This document shows, in pieces, positions 23,001-34,100 of a DNA stretch of 64,000 nucleotides. The translations under genes were made by a program, and so were the position numbers. Each line of letters starts with the position of its first letter. Positions within the stretch are counted from its first letter, which is position 1. Origin of the DNA: Oxytricha trifallax (Eukaryota; Ciliophora; Spirotrichea; Sporadotrichida; Oxytrichidae). The notes under the pieces are model-generated. The model ran no database searches. It saw only the letters and a program-made list of their open reading frames with translations, and had not been told where the DNA came from. The stretch is from assembly GCA_000711775.1 (NCBI GenBank), contig ARYC01000233.1, positions 1 through 64,000 of the forward strand, in the 5' to 3' direction.

Positions 23001-26000
23001 ATATAAGCTGGAACTAAAGTTCAAGAAAGAGGAAGACGCAAGTGTCTTTATGATAAACTTGCAGAAAAAAAAAGTCACTAATCATAAATTTTGGATAGGA
23101 GTTTCAAGATGGAAGAGAAAGAAAAAACTGGACATCCTTATAAAGACAAAGAAGATCTACGGATGACCAGATTACTTAAAATGAAAAGGGCTAGTCCCTT
23201 ATATATATATTAATATATTATAAATAAAATATATATTTATATTTATATATAATAACATATATTTAAGATCGGGGGTCCCCTGAGACCTCAATGTGATCAC
23301 ATTATTATTATTATAAATTAAAATTGTTGATTGCTTAATCATTCAATTGCAATTCTAAGTAATTTTACTAATTGATCAATTCAAATTAAGTAAAAGCTGA
23401 GTGATTTCTGACAAATTCAGCGTAATATTAGGAACTATACTCATTAAGATTTAAAATTATTGTAAAAATGCATGCGAATTCGGAAAATTAAATATAATTA
23501 AATAATTATCAAATAAAATTCGTTAAAGTTACCAAGACAATATAATACTTTTTTGAGAGAGAATTTAAATTCAGCTGGACTTTAATAATGGCGGTAACTT
23601 TCTATCTCATTCCTAAAGCGAGATAAATCGATTTTATTTTTACCATTAAATTCAACTAAACAAATCATCCATAATTAAAATCGATTTATCTCGCTTTAGG
23701 AATGAGAAAGAAAGTTACCGCCATTAGTAAAGTTCAGCTAATTTTAAATTCTATCTCAAAAAAGTATTATATTGTATTGGTAACTGTAACGAATTTTATT
23801 TATAATTATTTAATTATATTTAATTTTGAAAATTCAAATGTATTCTTACAATATTTAATTCCCATAATTTTTTTATTTTAATTAGATTAGTATTCGATAT
23901 TGCAGTAATAAAAAAATCCAAAACCCCTTATTGAGGTTTATATGTGTTTTGATTAATGAGGGTAATGTTGGGGATAAGGGTTCATTAGAGTTCGGAAGAA
24001 TAACTTCCAAACCAATTATTAAAATACGAAAGTTTTTATGTCCAACCTTTTTATACCTATCTTATATGTATGTCTATGTTCTTATATCTACATATAAATT
24101 ATATAATTTTAATAAATAAGTTTGATTTAAATTTTTGTTATTTTCAATCTTTTATGTAAGTTATCACTTTATCTGATCGTTTAAATGAAATTAGATTAAC
24201 ACATTATTTCAAAAATTTGGCATTTATGCACAAATATTTTTTGAAATTTTCACCTTAAAGTATTTTCTAATTCTATTCAATATTTCAATTTATTTTAGCT
24301 TGCTTATTTTATCAACATATTTTTTGTAATATAAAAGAGTTTGGTACTTAAAGTAAAAATAAAATATAATAATATGCAAGAAATGAGGGATTTTTAGGTG
24401 TTTGATAGGCCAAGTATGTCATGTTTTAGTTTTAAAATATTATAAGTATATATTTATATAGAATTTTGTATTTATAATGCTCAATACAATTTTGGCCATT
24501 AAATATGTGAATTTTATAGAGGGTCAACCCTGTAATGATAAATGGAAAAATTTTGCAAGAACTGTAACAAATTTCACAGATGAATTTCAACCTAACTTAT
24601 AAATTCCGTTAAATTAATACAATATTTGTTAGTACTGGTACTAAATCAGTTTAATTTTAATTATTACCAATTTAATAGTACCAAACTTTAATTAGTGCCT
24701 AGTTTTAATGGAAAAATTTTAATCTGGTTAAAAATTTAATTTAAATCATGTTCTATATATTAAAACTATTATCGTACCAAAACATTTTAAAAATGGAATC
24801 CTTAAAAATTATAAGAAGATGATTTAATAAAATTTACCTATTATAACTAAATAAGCAAAGCTAATAATTAATGTATTATCATTTAAATTTTTTTAATGGA
24901 ATAATTTCTACATAATATTTATGTAGATGAAGTGATGATAAAAAATAAAAAAGTAAAGCACAACCATGAAAATAATAAATTACATTTAACAAAAAAATGA
25001 AACTAATCAAAAAGAAACCCTGATCCCCTACATTACTTTCTTCAATTAAAATACATATAAAACTCATTAAAGGGTTATGGGGTTGAATGATAAAATTAAT
25101 AATTGTGATAAAAAATAGTTATTGAAATTCTTACAATAGCTTTAATTTTTAAAGCCTAATTTCCCTTCTTCACAATCCCATCCAAAGCTTTTCTCCAGTC
25201 TCATCATGGGAAATCATATTTTTCATAGTCAGTTACAAAATGCTAGAATTATATTATAAAGCATTACCCCATAATTCATCCAATTCTATAGTATAAAGGA
25301 TTAATTGATCTAATTTCAAATTCTAAATGTGGTCATTAGTTTAAATGTAAGTTGCAATTTTCTTGTGAATTACTTAATATGCAAGTTTAAAACTTTCTTT
25401 AATAAAAATCAGAGTAAGATTTTTAACACATTTTGGAATGAATTCTTAAAAGTTGTTTTCCATGTAAAATTATTGATCAATTGAAACAGTCAAAGTCAAA
25501 GTCAAGGAAATTAAGCATTTGTGTAACTAACTCAAATAATATACTTTTTATAGAGAGTTTAATAATTTAAATCAAATTATTTGATGTATGAATTTTCTTT
25601 TTTTATTTATAAGTGGATAAAAATTACATTTTTATATATTAAAGCAACATTTATTGAGTCGATATTTTTAATTTATTTATAAATCTTTATATAATATCTC
25701 AAATTCTACTGAAATAGATGTAGACCCTCTCCATTAGTCTTAATCTTTTGTACTCCCATCGATTTATTTAAGAAATCATCAAAGTTTCTAATTTCTTTAA
25801 AAAATAAAAATTATTCTATTTTGGAATGTGCGACAATTAAACTGTAAAGATACTAAAAAGTATTTTGACTTAGGATTTCTATCCATCAATTCTATAATTG
25901 CCTTAATATCAGATCTTACTTTGAGAAAAAGATTTCTTGGTTATGGAAAAATTACTATGTCTGTGAGAATATTTCTAAATTTGTTTACATCCATATCTAA

Positions 26001-26389
26001 AGTCATTGGATGCCTAGCAGGAACAAATAAATTTATTGTTATGAATAAATGTGATTAATTAGAACATATATGATTGTTGAAAACTCAGTAGATTACTTAA
26101 TGTGTCTTTTGTAGAACTAATTTCCTTGTTTGGATATCATTGAAACAATAGCTTTGCATATCTTTTTAAAGCCTACATATTACAGTACTGTAAGGAAACA
26201 ACCTATGCTAGGCAGTCCTGATTCTTTTTTTGATTTACTAAATTATAATTAATTTAAAAGGAATAAATTTCTCATAAATGAATAGCATTTATTTATGTTA
26301 AAATTATCTGTATAAAATGTTTTTTATTTTAGGGAAAAAATTCTTGATTCTTTCAAGAAATTTTTTTAATCTAATTGAGATTCTACCAT
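17041..26389 (-). CDS. LRR family gene, copy A (segmented; one segment interrupted)
   Basis: Minus-strand gene read 5'->3' from MVESQLDQKNFLKES (ATG 26389) to TGA 17041. Conserved segments, from the 5' end: 26345-26389, 26060-26227, 25820-26025, 25705-25800, 25135-25537, 23372-23456, 20945-21185 plus 19681-19758, 19121-19173, 18408-18724, 17796-18165, 17350-17507, 17252-17292, 17041-17224. The spacers are strongly AT-rich and copy-specific. The protein has leucine-rich repeats, including NLKSLELVEL-type units. Segment 7 is split by a TBE remnant and a foldback element. Other spacers contain a half-LINE, another foldback and an internally deleted TBE. It is either a macronuclear-destined gene needing IES removal or a decayed copy. 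Confidence 0.7.
19762..20510. mobile_element. Old TBE remnant inserted in coding segment 7 of LRR copy A
   Basis: The left end TAAAACCCCAAAATCCTTCA and the right end AAGGTTTTGAGGTTTG are decayed TBE termini. Just inside the left end, TATGTAGGGATAGTTC resembles the TBE subterminal sequence. It lies between CTGACTC and CAATCTAAA, which are contiguous in copies B and D (CCTC..CAATCTAAATG). Flanking ATT/ATC is compatible with an ANT duplication. The interior has no recognisable gene. Confidence 0.6.
20530..20944. mobile_element. Foldback element family 1, copy 1 (415 bp, TA-flanked)
   Basis: An almost perfect palindrome. The outer ends are TTGTAGGAATACATT and its complement. The inner arms contain GTGGCAGTTAAAGTTGGCC and GCGGTAATATTTAATCGCATC, with a ~35-bp loop region. 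TA dinucleotides flank it (20528-20529, 20945-20946). No coding capacity. It is a non-autonomous, Tc1/mariner-style MITE with very long inverted repeats. Confidence 0.85.
21628..23308 (+). mobile_element. LINE-tailed element with a single ORF ('half-LINE')
   Basis: It is bounded by a 15-bp direct repeat TATTATAAATTAAAA (21613-21627 and 23309-23323). It contains one complete ORF and a 3' tail with AGATCGGGGGTCCCCTGAGA followed by an (ATT)n run. The LINE fragment at 52811-53130 has the same tail but a different upstream coding sequence. The target duplication and (ATT)n tail indicate insertion by target-primed reverse transcription. It is probably a derivative keeping only the first ORF of a LINE, mobilised in trans. 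Confidence 0.65.
21670..23166 (+). CDS. Intact 498-residue ORF of the half-LINE (ORF1-like)
   Basis: It opens with MSREQKKGFKQLTLGNSKG and stays open for 499 codons in the TAA/TAG=Gln code, ending at TGA 23164. The first ~110 residues are N/Q-rich and hydrophilic. A K/P-rich linker (KPRKKPKPKPDIF) lies near residue 285. The C-terminal ~200 residues alternate beta-like and helical stretches and end very basic (SRWKRKKKLDIL), suggesting nucleic-acid binding. I see no reverse transcriptase or endonuclease motif. Its place directly upstream of a LINE 3' tail suggests the ORF1 protein of a LINE, but I cannot confirm the family by eye. Codon bias (ACA, AAC, CTC) differs from the LRR genes around it. 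Confidence 0.75.
23460..23851. mobile_element. Foldback element family 1, copy 2 (392 bp, diverged)
   Basis: The ends are TTGTAAAAATGCATGCGAAT and the inverse of ATGTATTCTTACAA. The inner arms AAATCGATTTTAATTATGG... and GGCGGTAACTTTCTATCTC pair with the other half. TA flanks both sides (23458-23459, 23852-23853). It is more diverged than copies 1, 3 and 4. It sits immediately beside coding segment 8 of LRR copy A. Confidence 0.75.
23918..25085. mobile_element. Internally deleted TBE remnant (1,168 bp)
   Basis: The left end CCAAAACCCCTTATTGAGGT and the right end ACTCATTAAAGGGTTATGGGG are TBE termini, flanked by AAT on both sides (23915-23917, 25086-25088). The interior (24520-24800) matches the spacer between the 22-kDa and kinase genes of TBE-A/B, including GGTCAACCCTGTAATGATA, GAACTGTAACAAA and several TTTAATTAGTRCC words. 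All three genes are missing or unreadable. Confidence 0.8.
26022..26066. other. 41-bp IES with AACA pointer (LRR copy A)
   Basis: AACA at 26022-26025 and 26063-26066 bounds a 41-bp AT-rich insert. Removal joins ...ITYV to PARHP in frame. The same AACA pair is present in copies B (36693-36727), C and D with differing insert sequence. Confidence 0.6.
26219..26353. other. 126-bp IES between the first two segments of LRR copy A, with 9-bp pointers
   Basis: The direct repeat TGATTCTTT occurs at 26219-26227 and 26345-26353. Removing one repeat plus the DNA between joins KNFLKES directly to GLPSIGCF in frame. Copies B and D keep TGATT(C/A)T at the same junction. This is the clearest pointer pair in the window. 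Confidence 0.7.
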
Positions 26390-28128
26390 AATAATTAAAT
26401 ATAAATCAACAATGTATTTTTTATCTATTATATTATTATCCTTTAGTTTTAAGATTTACAATCAAATTGAAAAAATTAATTCTATAAATTAATTAACTGT
26501 TACACATTGATTCTTTATTTAAACTAAAAAGTAAACTATATTATTAATTTATAGCTTAATTAAAATAAGATTCTTGAAAATTAGATTTAATAATTAGATC
26601 TAATTTTTATTATTTAGCTTGAAATTAATTCACTTTTTTTCAAATTTAATCTAAATTAAAAGGTTGATAAATAGAAAATAAACAATTAGAATATTTTACT
26701 TTGGTTTTCGAAAGTATATTAATCATTTATATAATCTAATTAGGTTAAATTATCATTCAAATTTACCTTATTAATTATATAGTGCAGTTAAAATTTTATA
26801 TTTACTGTAAAAAAACTGAAGTTATAACTTAGTTTAATTGGAAGTACAATTTTACCTAATTTGCAGATATTTATTAAGAATTTAACTGTACCCTAATCCT
26901 AGATTTCGCTTACTCGACTCTCTGTATTCCAAAAAATTGGTTACCCATAAATTGGGTGCCAATATTTATAAATATAAATAAAGGAGATTTCCAAATTTAA
27001 AAATGAAATTAAAATAATAGACTAAATTAAAGTGAAAGATAAAAATGTTTATATATCATTTATATATCAAGCATAACAAAAATATTTGTGATCTGTTAAG
27101 GATATCATTTTTATAGTTATGGTTAAATCGATGTAGCTAAAGATATATCTCAATTCCGTTAAACTAGTTCTGAATAATCTAAAATTAAGTGATATTTCAA
27201 AATTATTTTTGAATGATGACAAAAATATTCGATATATCTAGTAACTGATTATGTTTCATATTAAATTGTGATATTTAAAAATAAATTAGTTAATATATCA
27301 GAGGTTTCAAAGCAATAGGTAGATATATGAGAGGATTCATGATAAATAAGTAATTTAATTATATATATTGTAGTTTTGTTCTATAACGAAGAAATCAAAT
27401 TTAATAACTGATAAAAAAATCGAAAAGAAACCAACACTTTTGTTCATATTTTTTTATAACTGCTTAATTTTTTATAAATTTTCAAATAAAATGAATTTAA
27501 TAATTGCTAATTTTAATTTTTAAATATCAATCATTTTTCTATTATTGAAATTATATTTATCCCGCAACCTATATTAGACATGATTAAATTTTAATGTGAT
27601 ACTCATTATTTAGTTTTAATATTCAATATTTAAGCAATAATAACCGACATATAAATTTTTATTTAAAAAAATTAAATACTTAATATTTAAAATAAAACTG
27701 AAGTTAATTATGAGATTGTATAAAAATAAATCCATGGTCAAAATACTAAGTTATAAAGTTAAAAATCAATTTTTTTACTAAATTTAATTTAATTTTTACT
27801 TATTGTATATTCAATGTTAATATATACTTATAAAGAACTGTTTTGCTTCATTTATTAAATAAGATAATTAAAGTTAGTAAAATTTAAAGAATTTTGATAA
27901 AACAACACCTAATCGATTTAGATCTTTTTTAGAAAGGTTATATTTATATGAAAATATTATTATTTTAAGCAATAGTTAATGGCATAAGGAATATTTTTAT
28001 GAGATTAATGTAAAGTTCTTTTTTAAGCATTAATTGCTAAAATATTACCTGAATAATAATAATTTGTATATTTCTTTTTTCTCTATAGCGTTTTTTATTG
28101 AATGATTAAAGTTGATTAAGAAATGAAA
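26390..28128. other. AT-rich spacer between LRR copies A and B
   Basis: No gene recognised. Near 26,880-27,000 and again near 47,100-47,170 (before copy D) the words TTGGTTACCCATAAATTGGGT/TTGATCCATAAATTGAGTCC and GATTTCCAAATTT occur, so the spacers ahead of B and D are related duplicates. Confidence 0.5.
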
Positions 28129-31100
28129 TCAAAATAAAAAGGATCTACCTATTTCTGGTCTGCTTGATTTGAAGTTTAGAACTTATGTTAATCTTAACAG
28201 ATTTGATTTCACTGAGTTTTCGTCAAGAGCTTTGTAGTAGCTATTAAAGAATGGCATGTCAAGCATATCTCTGGGCAAGTCCAGAAATTTCAAGTTAATA
28301 CAGGAAGTTAAATTATTTGGGGAGAGAGTTTCCTGCCCCGTGCATTTCCATCTTCACTTTATTTAACTGCCACAAGCATTCAGTTTTACTGTTTTTGACA
28401 ATACATTTAATACAAACATATAAATCCCAATATTAATTACCATAATTCTATATTAAACAACTTTTCTAAAATATAATTTTTAAGGTTTATATTTATTCGT
28501 TTTTTTTTCTAATTTTATTTTTGAAAAATGTTAAATGAATTGTTTAGAGATTAATTAATATCACATTAATAAAAATTAAAATTCATTAAATAGTTAGAAA
28601 TTGTATTGGATGCTAGTTTATAAATGATTAAATCTAAATCGATGATAAAGATTTTAAGGAATTATAAAATCATAAAAAAATAGCAAATTAATGATAGATA
28701 GGGTAGGAAACTTCCTCCCTTGTCTGCATATAATATTTTCGGGTCACCTTTCACCATTATTTTTTAGATATAATATTTATGAAGCAAGCCCTAAACTGAA
28801 AGTATCAAATAATTGTGAAGCTTATTCTGCACTGATACTTTCGTGTAATTACTAATATTGATAAATAAGTAAATATTAAATATTGATCAGAGGAAACTGA
28901 TGTAAATGTATTCTTAGACTTTATTTAAGGAGATATTCCTGAGTAATTGATAGTCAAAGATAAATCTTATAATTTTTATCCAAATTTCAATAAACCTGAG
29001 CCAAATGCATCAAGAACTTCAACATCAATATAATTTTAATTTCTAAAACTCTTAAGTTATTAAAAGTGAAGAATGAGATTTAGAAAACTATATTGAAATC
29101 CAGGTTTAGGATGATTAAATTTTTAAGTCTTCCTAATAATTATAACTAATTGATATAATTTATTGATTGATTTAAACAAAATTATAATCCCTCATACATT
29201 TCAATAATTAGAAAGTATTTTTGTGATGACTTATCATGATAATACATTCAAAACCCCAAAACTCCTTAATGAGGTTTATAAGTGCTTTGATTTGTAAGGT
29301 ATATTTGGGGTCTTATTGGGGTTAGTAGAGAAATTAGGCAATTTTGCAAAATGATAAATAAAAATTAGGGAAATTTAGGGTCTATTTATGATGAATAATA
29401 TTTATAATTATTGCTTAAGCTTAGGTATGGTCCGAGTATTAATATAGACTAAGTCAAACCAGTTCTCAATTATGCAGCTATAGCAAAGTTGTTACACAAG
29501 AGTCCCTCTACTGTTAGGTATCACTGCTTGCTAGCTGTTTAGCAATTTAATTATGGCTCTTGAAAGAATCCTACAATAAAATAAAATTTCTCACAGCACC
29601 ATATTGACTACCTCTGCGACTCGAAGACTATGAAGTATTGGGCACACTTTCCACTTGACTAGCGAGCTGTGATGTTTTATCGCAAGTTTCCTGATATGCG
29701 TATCTCTACTTAAACTATAGCCAATATTTATAGAAGAAATTGTATTACTTCCAAGACTGTCAACAGAGTGAAGAGAGTGATTGATTTTACAGTGCCATTT
29801 TATAGTAATAATTTAAACTATATATATGATTTAATGCAGAGAGCTATTACTAATAACATCAAGTTCATACACGCTGATGAAGCTGTGTTTACCTTCAACA
29901 CCTTTATTAATAAGTCTTGGTATAAGAAGTATGATAATATAGAAGTCTATGATTAAAAAGTAAAGGTAGTCACCCATGCAATTTTAGCTGGTATAAGTGA
30001 AGATTCAGGCTTAGAGAGTTATGTTATTCACCCTCGCTCTATTAAGCGAGAGTAGTATATAGAGTTCCTACATAAGCTCAGAGAGAAGTATAGTAACCAA
30101 GAGATCATCCTGTTTGTTGATAACCTGTCAGTTCATAAGAGTATGGAGTCTAAGAAAGCTTATAAAGGCCTAAACATAACTCCTGTTTACAACGTTCCTT
30201 ATAGCCCTTAATTTAAAGGAATAGAATTCTACTAGAGTTAAATCAATACTCATTATAAAAAGCTGTTGCTATATCATCTTATGCATGACTTGCCCATCGA
30301 TACAGTAGACTTGATTCAAAGAAGCTGTAAGAGAGTGAGCATAGATAAGACGACAGTTTGTGCGAGAGAGGGAAGAATGAATGTTTATAAATAAGTTTTA
30401 GATTTAAACGAATGAATATATTCATATATTAAATTGGCCCTTAAAGGGGTTTGGCTTCACTTATGGCTTGCTTGGGCCCATATTTCTTCTCTTAGTGCCA
30501 GCTCTGCATCTATGTTCATTTTATCTGGCTTTTAATCATCTTTATAAAGTCTCTCTTTGCTCACTTTATGAATAGTCTATGACTTTCTCTCTCTGTGAAC
30601 CTTCGCATGCTCTATCATTAGGAATAAGTTCCAGGTTTCCCTACAAAGTTATGAATCAAAGCTTACTAGAGAGGAATGGATGCTTCGTAAGCTACGCGAG
30701 CCAGATCTCGCTTATTAATATGCCTTGCTTCTTTTAATCTACAGAAGAAATAGAGTAGCGTTTCTTTTGAGCTTCTTCAATGATCTCTATGAGATAACTC
30801 TCTCTTAAAGTGCCAAGAACACCAAAGAAGAAGCTCCTTTCTGGAAGTATGTTAGAGAGTTGTTTCCTGGTAGGAAGATAAACTACTAACTCTCCATCTT
30901 TCATCGCATCCTCGTAGAGATTAGTGACTGAAATCTCTGGGTAGTTTGTTATTTCTATCAACTTAATTTCATTGTTTTTGAAGGGTTTCTTCTCATCACA
31001 GAGAATAGCTTTTAAGAATGAAATTTTTGTACCTTCCATCGTTGGAACGAATAATCCCACTATATTATATAATTAAGTATAAGTTACATACTTACCATGT

Positions 31101-34100
31101 TGAGTTAAGTATCGATAGAGATCCTCCTTGCTTCTAAATCTTAAGATCATTTCTTAAGCTTCAACTCTCTTCATTGCAGTGCTTATAGATTCCATCCTGT
31201 TCCTTCTCTTCTTATTGAATTTCAAATTTTAATATAAAGAGTTCTGGATCCTACTGTTAAAAATCTTAGTATTAAATATGAGCATCTTATAGGAGGTCAA
31301 CCTGGTAAGGATACGTGGAGAAAGCTGGCAGAAGCTGTAACAAACTTCAGAGATGGAGCTTCATTTTTATCAATTTAGTTCCATTAAATTAGTACTAAAC
31401 TTGTTTAATTTTAATTAGTACTGGTACTAATTCCGTTTAATTTTATTGATACCAATTTAATAGTACCAATACTTAATTAGAACCTAGTTTTAAACTAATG
31501 AGGTTTTAATGGAAAAGTTATAAAATAATTCAAAACCTAATTGGTACCAGTACCAACCTCAATTATTTCTAGGTTGGTACCATAATTAAAAATATTAAGC
31601 ATGAAATTAGAAATTTAATAGTTATATACTAAGTATAAATATGATATCCTACACCTTAAAATCAACCATTATTGTTGCTATGGATGTTATTATACAGAGT
31701 AACTATAACTAGTTAAGTTATTAGACCTTTTATAATAGAAATTTAAATTTGAATTTAAACATGGCGGTCAACTTAAATCGTAGAGCGGTACTATTAGGAG
31801 CAGGTCAATCAATGCTCAACTTTGGCTCCACTAAAAAGCCTGAAATCATTTATGTTGAGAGGGAGGTAGAGCTAAGAGCTCTTGAATTTGAAGCAGAGGT
31901 TTTTATCATAGAAGTATTAAACCAGAGGGAGATTTCAGAGATAGGGGTTTAAACTTAAATTTATTATGTTGAAGAGCTAAAAGAACAGCAACCAATCGAA
32001 AAGATAAAAAAATATTAATGTGAAGACTGCTCGAATCATTTCTCAACTGAACAAATCTTGAAGAGACACCTTAAAGAGGTACACTCTGGCAAAGCCAAGA
32101 TCTATTTCAAGCATGAAAAGGTAGATGGTAGGTATTAGTGTGCGACATGCATGAAATCATATACTCACTCAGCTAAAGTTAAAAGGCGTATGCAAAAGCA
32201 CTACCTCAGCGAGTTCTTGATTGAAAATTGAGAGACTAAAAAACTAGTACCAGCTAAAAGAAGATCTAATACTCTTGAATAATAGAGAGAGTAGCAGGAG
32301 AAATACAAAAGGCAGAAGCGATTTGAATTGATGAACCAACCAGTAGGCAATACAATCTCAGCAAGCTTCTAAGCGAAAGCTATGAGTATACCAGCATTAA
32401 ATGCAGTTGATCTCAGCACTTGTATTGAAAACTACTTGTATATAAACGTGCCTGCAAAATCAAAGCTTATAGTAGTTGATGAGCATGCATACAAGGTGTG
32501 TCCCTTCAGTTATCTCCTTAAGAACCTACAGTATTAGAACGAGTTTGCTAATAAATACTTGGTTCTTAGAGAGGCCTAAAGAAAAGATTGCAAGAATTTG
32601 CTTAAGTTAGATGATTTCATATTAAGCTATGGTTTTATCGCAATAAGAGTCAAGAAATTTGAAATACTTTGAGAGACTATCTCTATCATAATCGATACCC
32701 CGATGATTTAAACGACATTCTTTCAGATATGAAAGGGTGTAAAGGATTTGCATGAACTTGATATGTTCATAGAGATTTGAAGCCTGAAAATTTAATGCTG
32801 AATCTCTCCCCATTAGAAGTAGTTGTAATCGATTTCAATAGAGCTTTAAGATAAGAGTTCGTTACTTTAGCATAGGTACTTGGGACTCCCGGATACTTCC
32901 CAATAAGAGAGAAGTGGACAAATGGTTCTGTCTAATGGGATGTTTGGGCAGTAGCTGCAATAATATTAGAAAGTGATATGGAAAGTATGTCTTACTTTGG
33001 TACTAAACATGAAAAGCAATCAATAAGTTTGGCTTAGAAACACATAAAGTAAGAAGATGTCTGCAAAAAAATTTAAAGCATAGTAGAGATGAAAATCGTG
33101 AGAGCTTCAAACTGTCCTCGATAAACTTTAGATGATATCCTTGACCTATTAGAGAGAGCATAGTTCAAAAGATACAATAAAGATAAACAGATAAAAATTG
33201 TTTGAATTAATAACACTAATACTCAATAAATATTCATTAAATTCACATAAAACCTGCATTTTGTCTACTAACCCGAATAAGACCCCAATTATACCCTACA
33301 CATCAAAGCACTTATAAACCTCATTAAGGGGTTTGGGGTTTTGATTTTTTGAATTCTTATTATAGGATAAGTTAAGAAAAACAACTTTTAAAAGGCATCT
33401 ACCTTTCCAGACTCCTTACTCTAATTAAATATATCATAGCTCACAATAAAAATGAGAAGACAATGCTTGCAGGGATAAATCCACTACTTCTGAGAATCTA
33501 GCTTCTATTCATTTGTGTAGCAAGTTCAATGTAGTGGAATTTATCTATCGTTGCTTCTTACTTTGCTTATGTAACAATTAAAATGCAAGAAAGATCATCA
33601 AATTAAGAATCACCATTAATGTTTAAAAAAGTAACAAAAGATTTGTGTTAAGTCGACTGCTCTTTCTTGCAATAGACCTCAAACCCCTTCATATCCTTAA
33701 TAAGCTTTCGTAGAGAATAAAACTTTTTTTGGATATTCATAGAACAAAATAGTCAACCCACCTGCAAATTTACATTTAAATTTTATATTGTCGATTGTAT
33801 TAATTTGAAACAAACTGTATTTAATTTGATAAATAATTATAGTTTGATAAAGTAAAATTGTACTTATTCCATTTATTTGTTCTTATATAATAAATGGAGT
33901 TTAAAGATAACTAAATTTTGACAAAGAAAATTTGTTGATAAGTTTACTAACAAAACAAAATGTTAAGTTTCACGTAAATAAAAATAGAACATATTAAATA
34001 AAATATAACCGACATGTAGGCTAAGCTTTTTCAAGTTTGCATAGTACTGAAGTATTTCTAAGCACGATTTGGCGCTTGCTACGTAATTTTCATTTTTGAC

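Larger units (their letters stand above)
29249..33343. mobile_element. TBE-B, telomere-bearing element (4,095 bp)
   Basis: The left end is CAAAACCCCAAAACTCCTTA and the right end TAAGGGGTTTGGGGTTTTG, flanked by ATT on both sides (29246-29248, 33344-33346). The gene order matches TBE-A: transposase (+), 22-kDa (-), zinc-finger/kinase (+). By eye it is highly similar to TBE-A over its full length, so the two belong to one subfamily. It lies within a spacer of LRR copy B and would be removed with that spacer. Confidence 0.95.
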
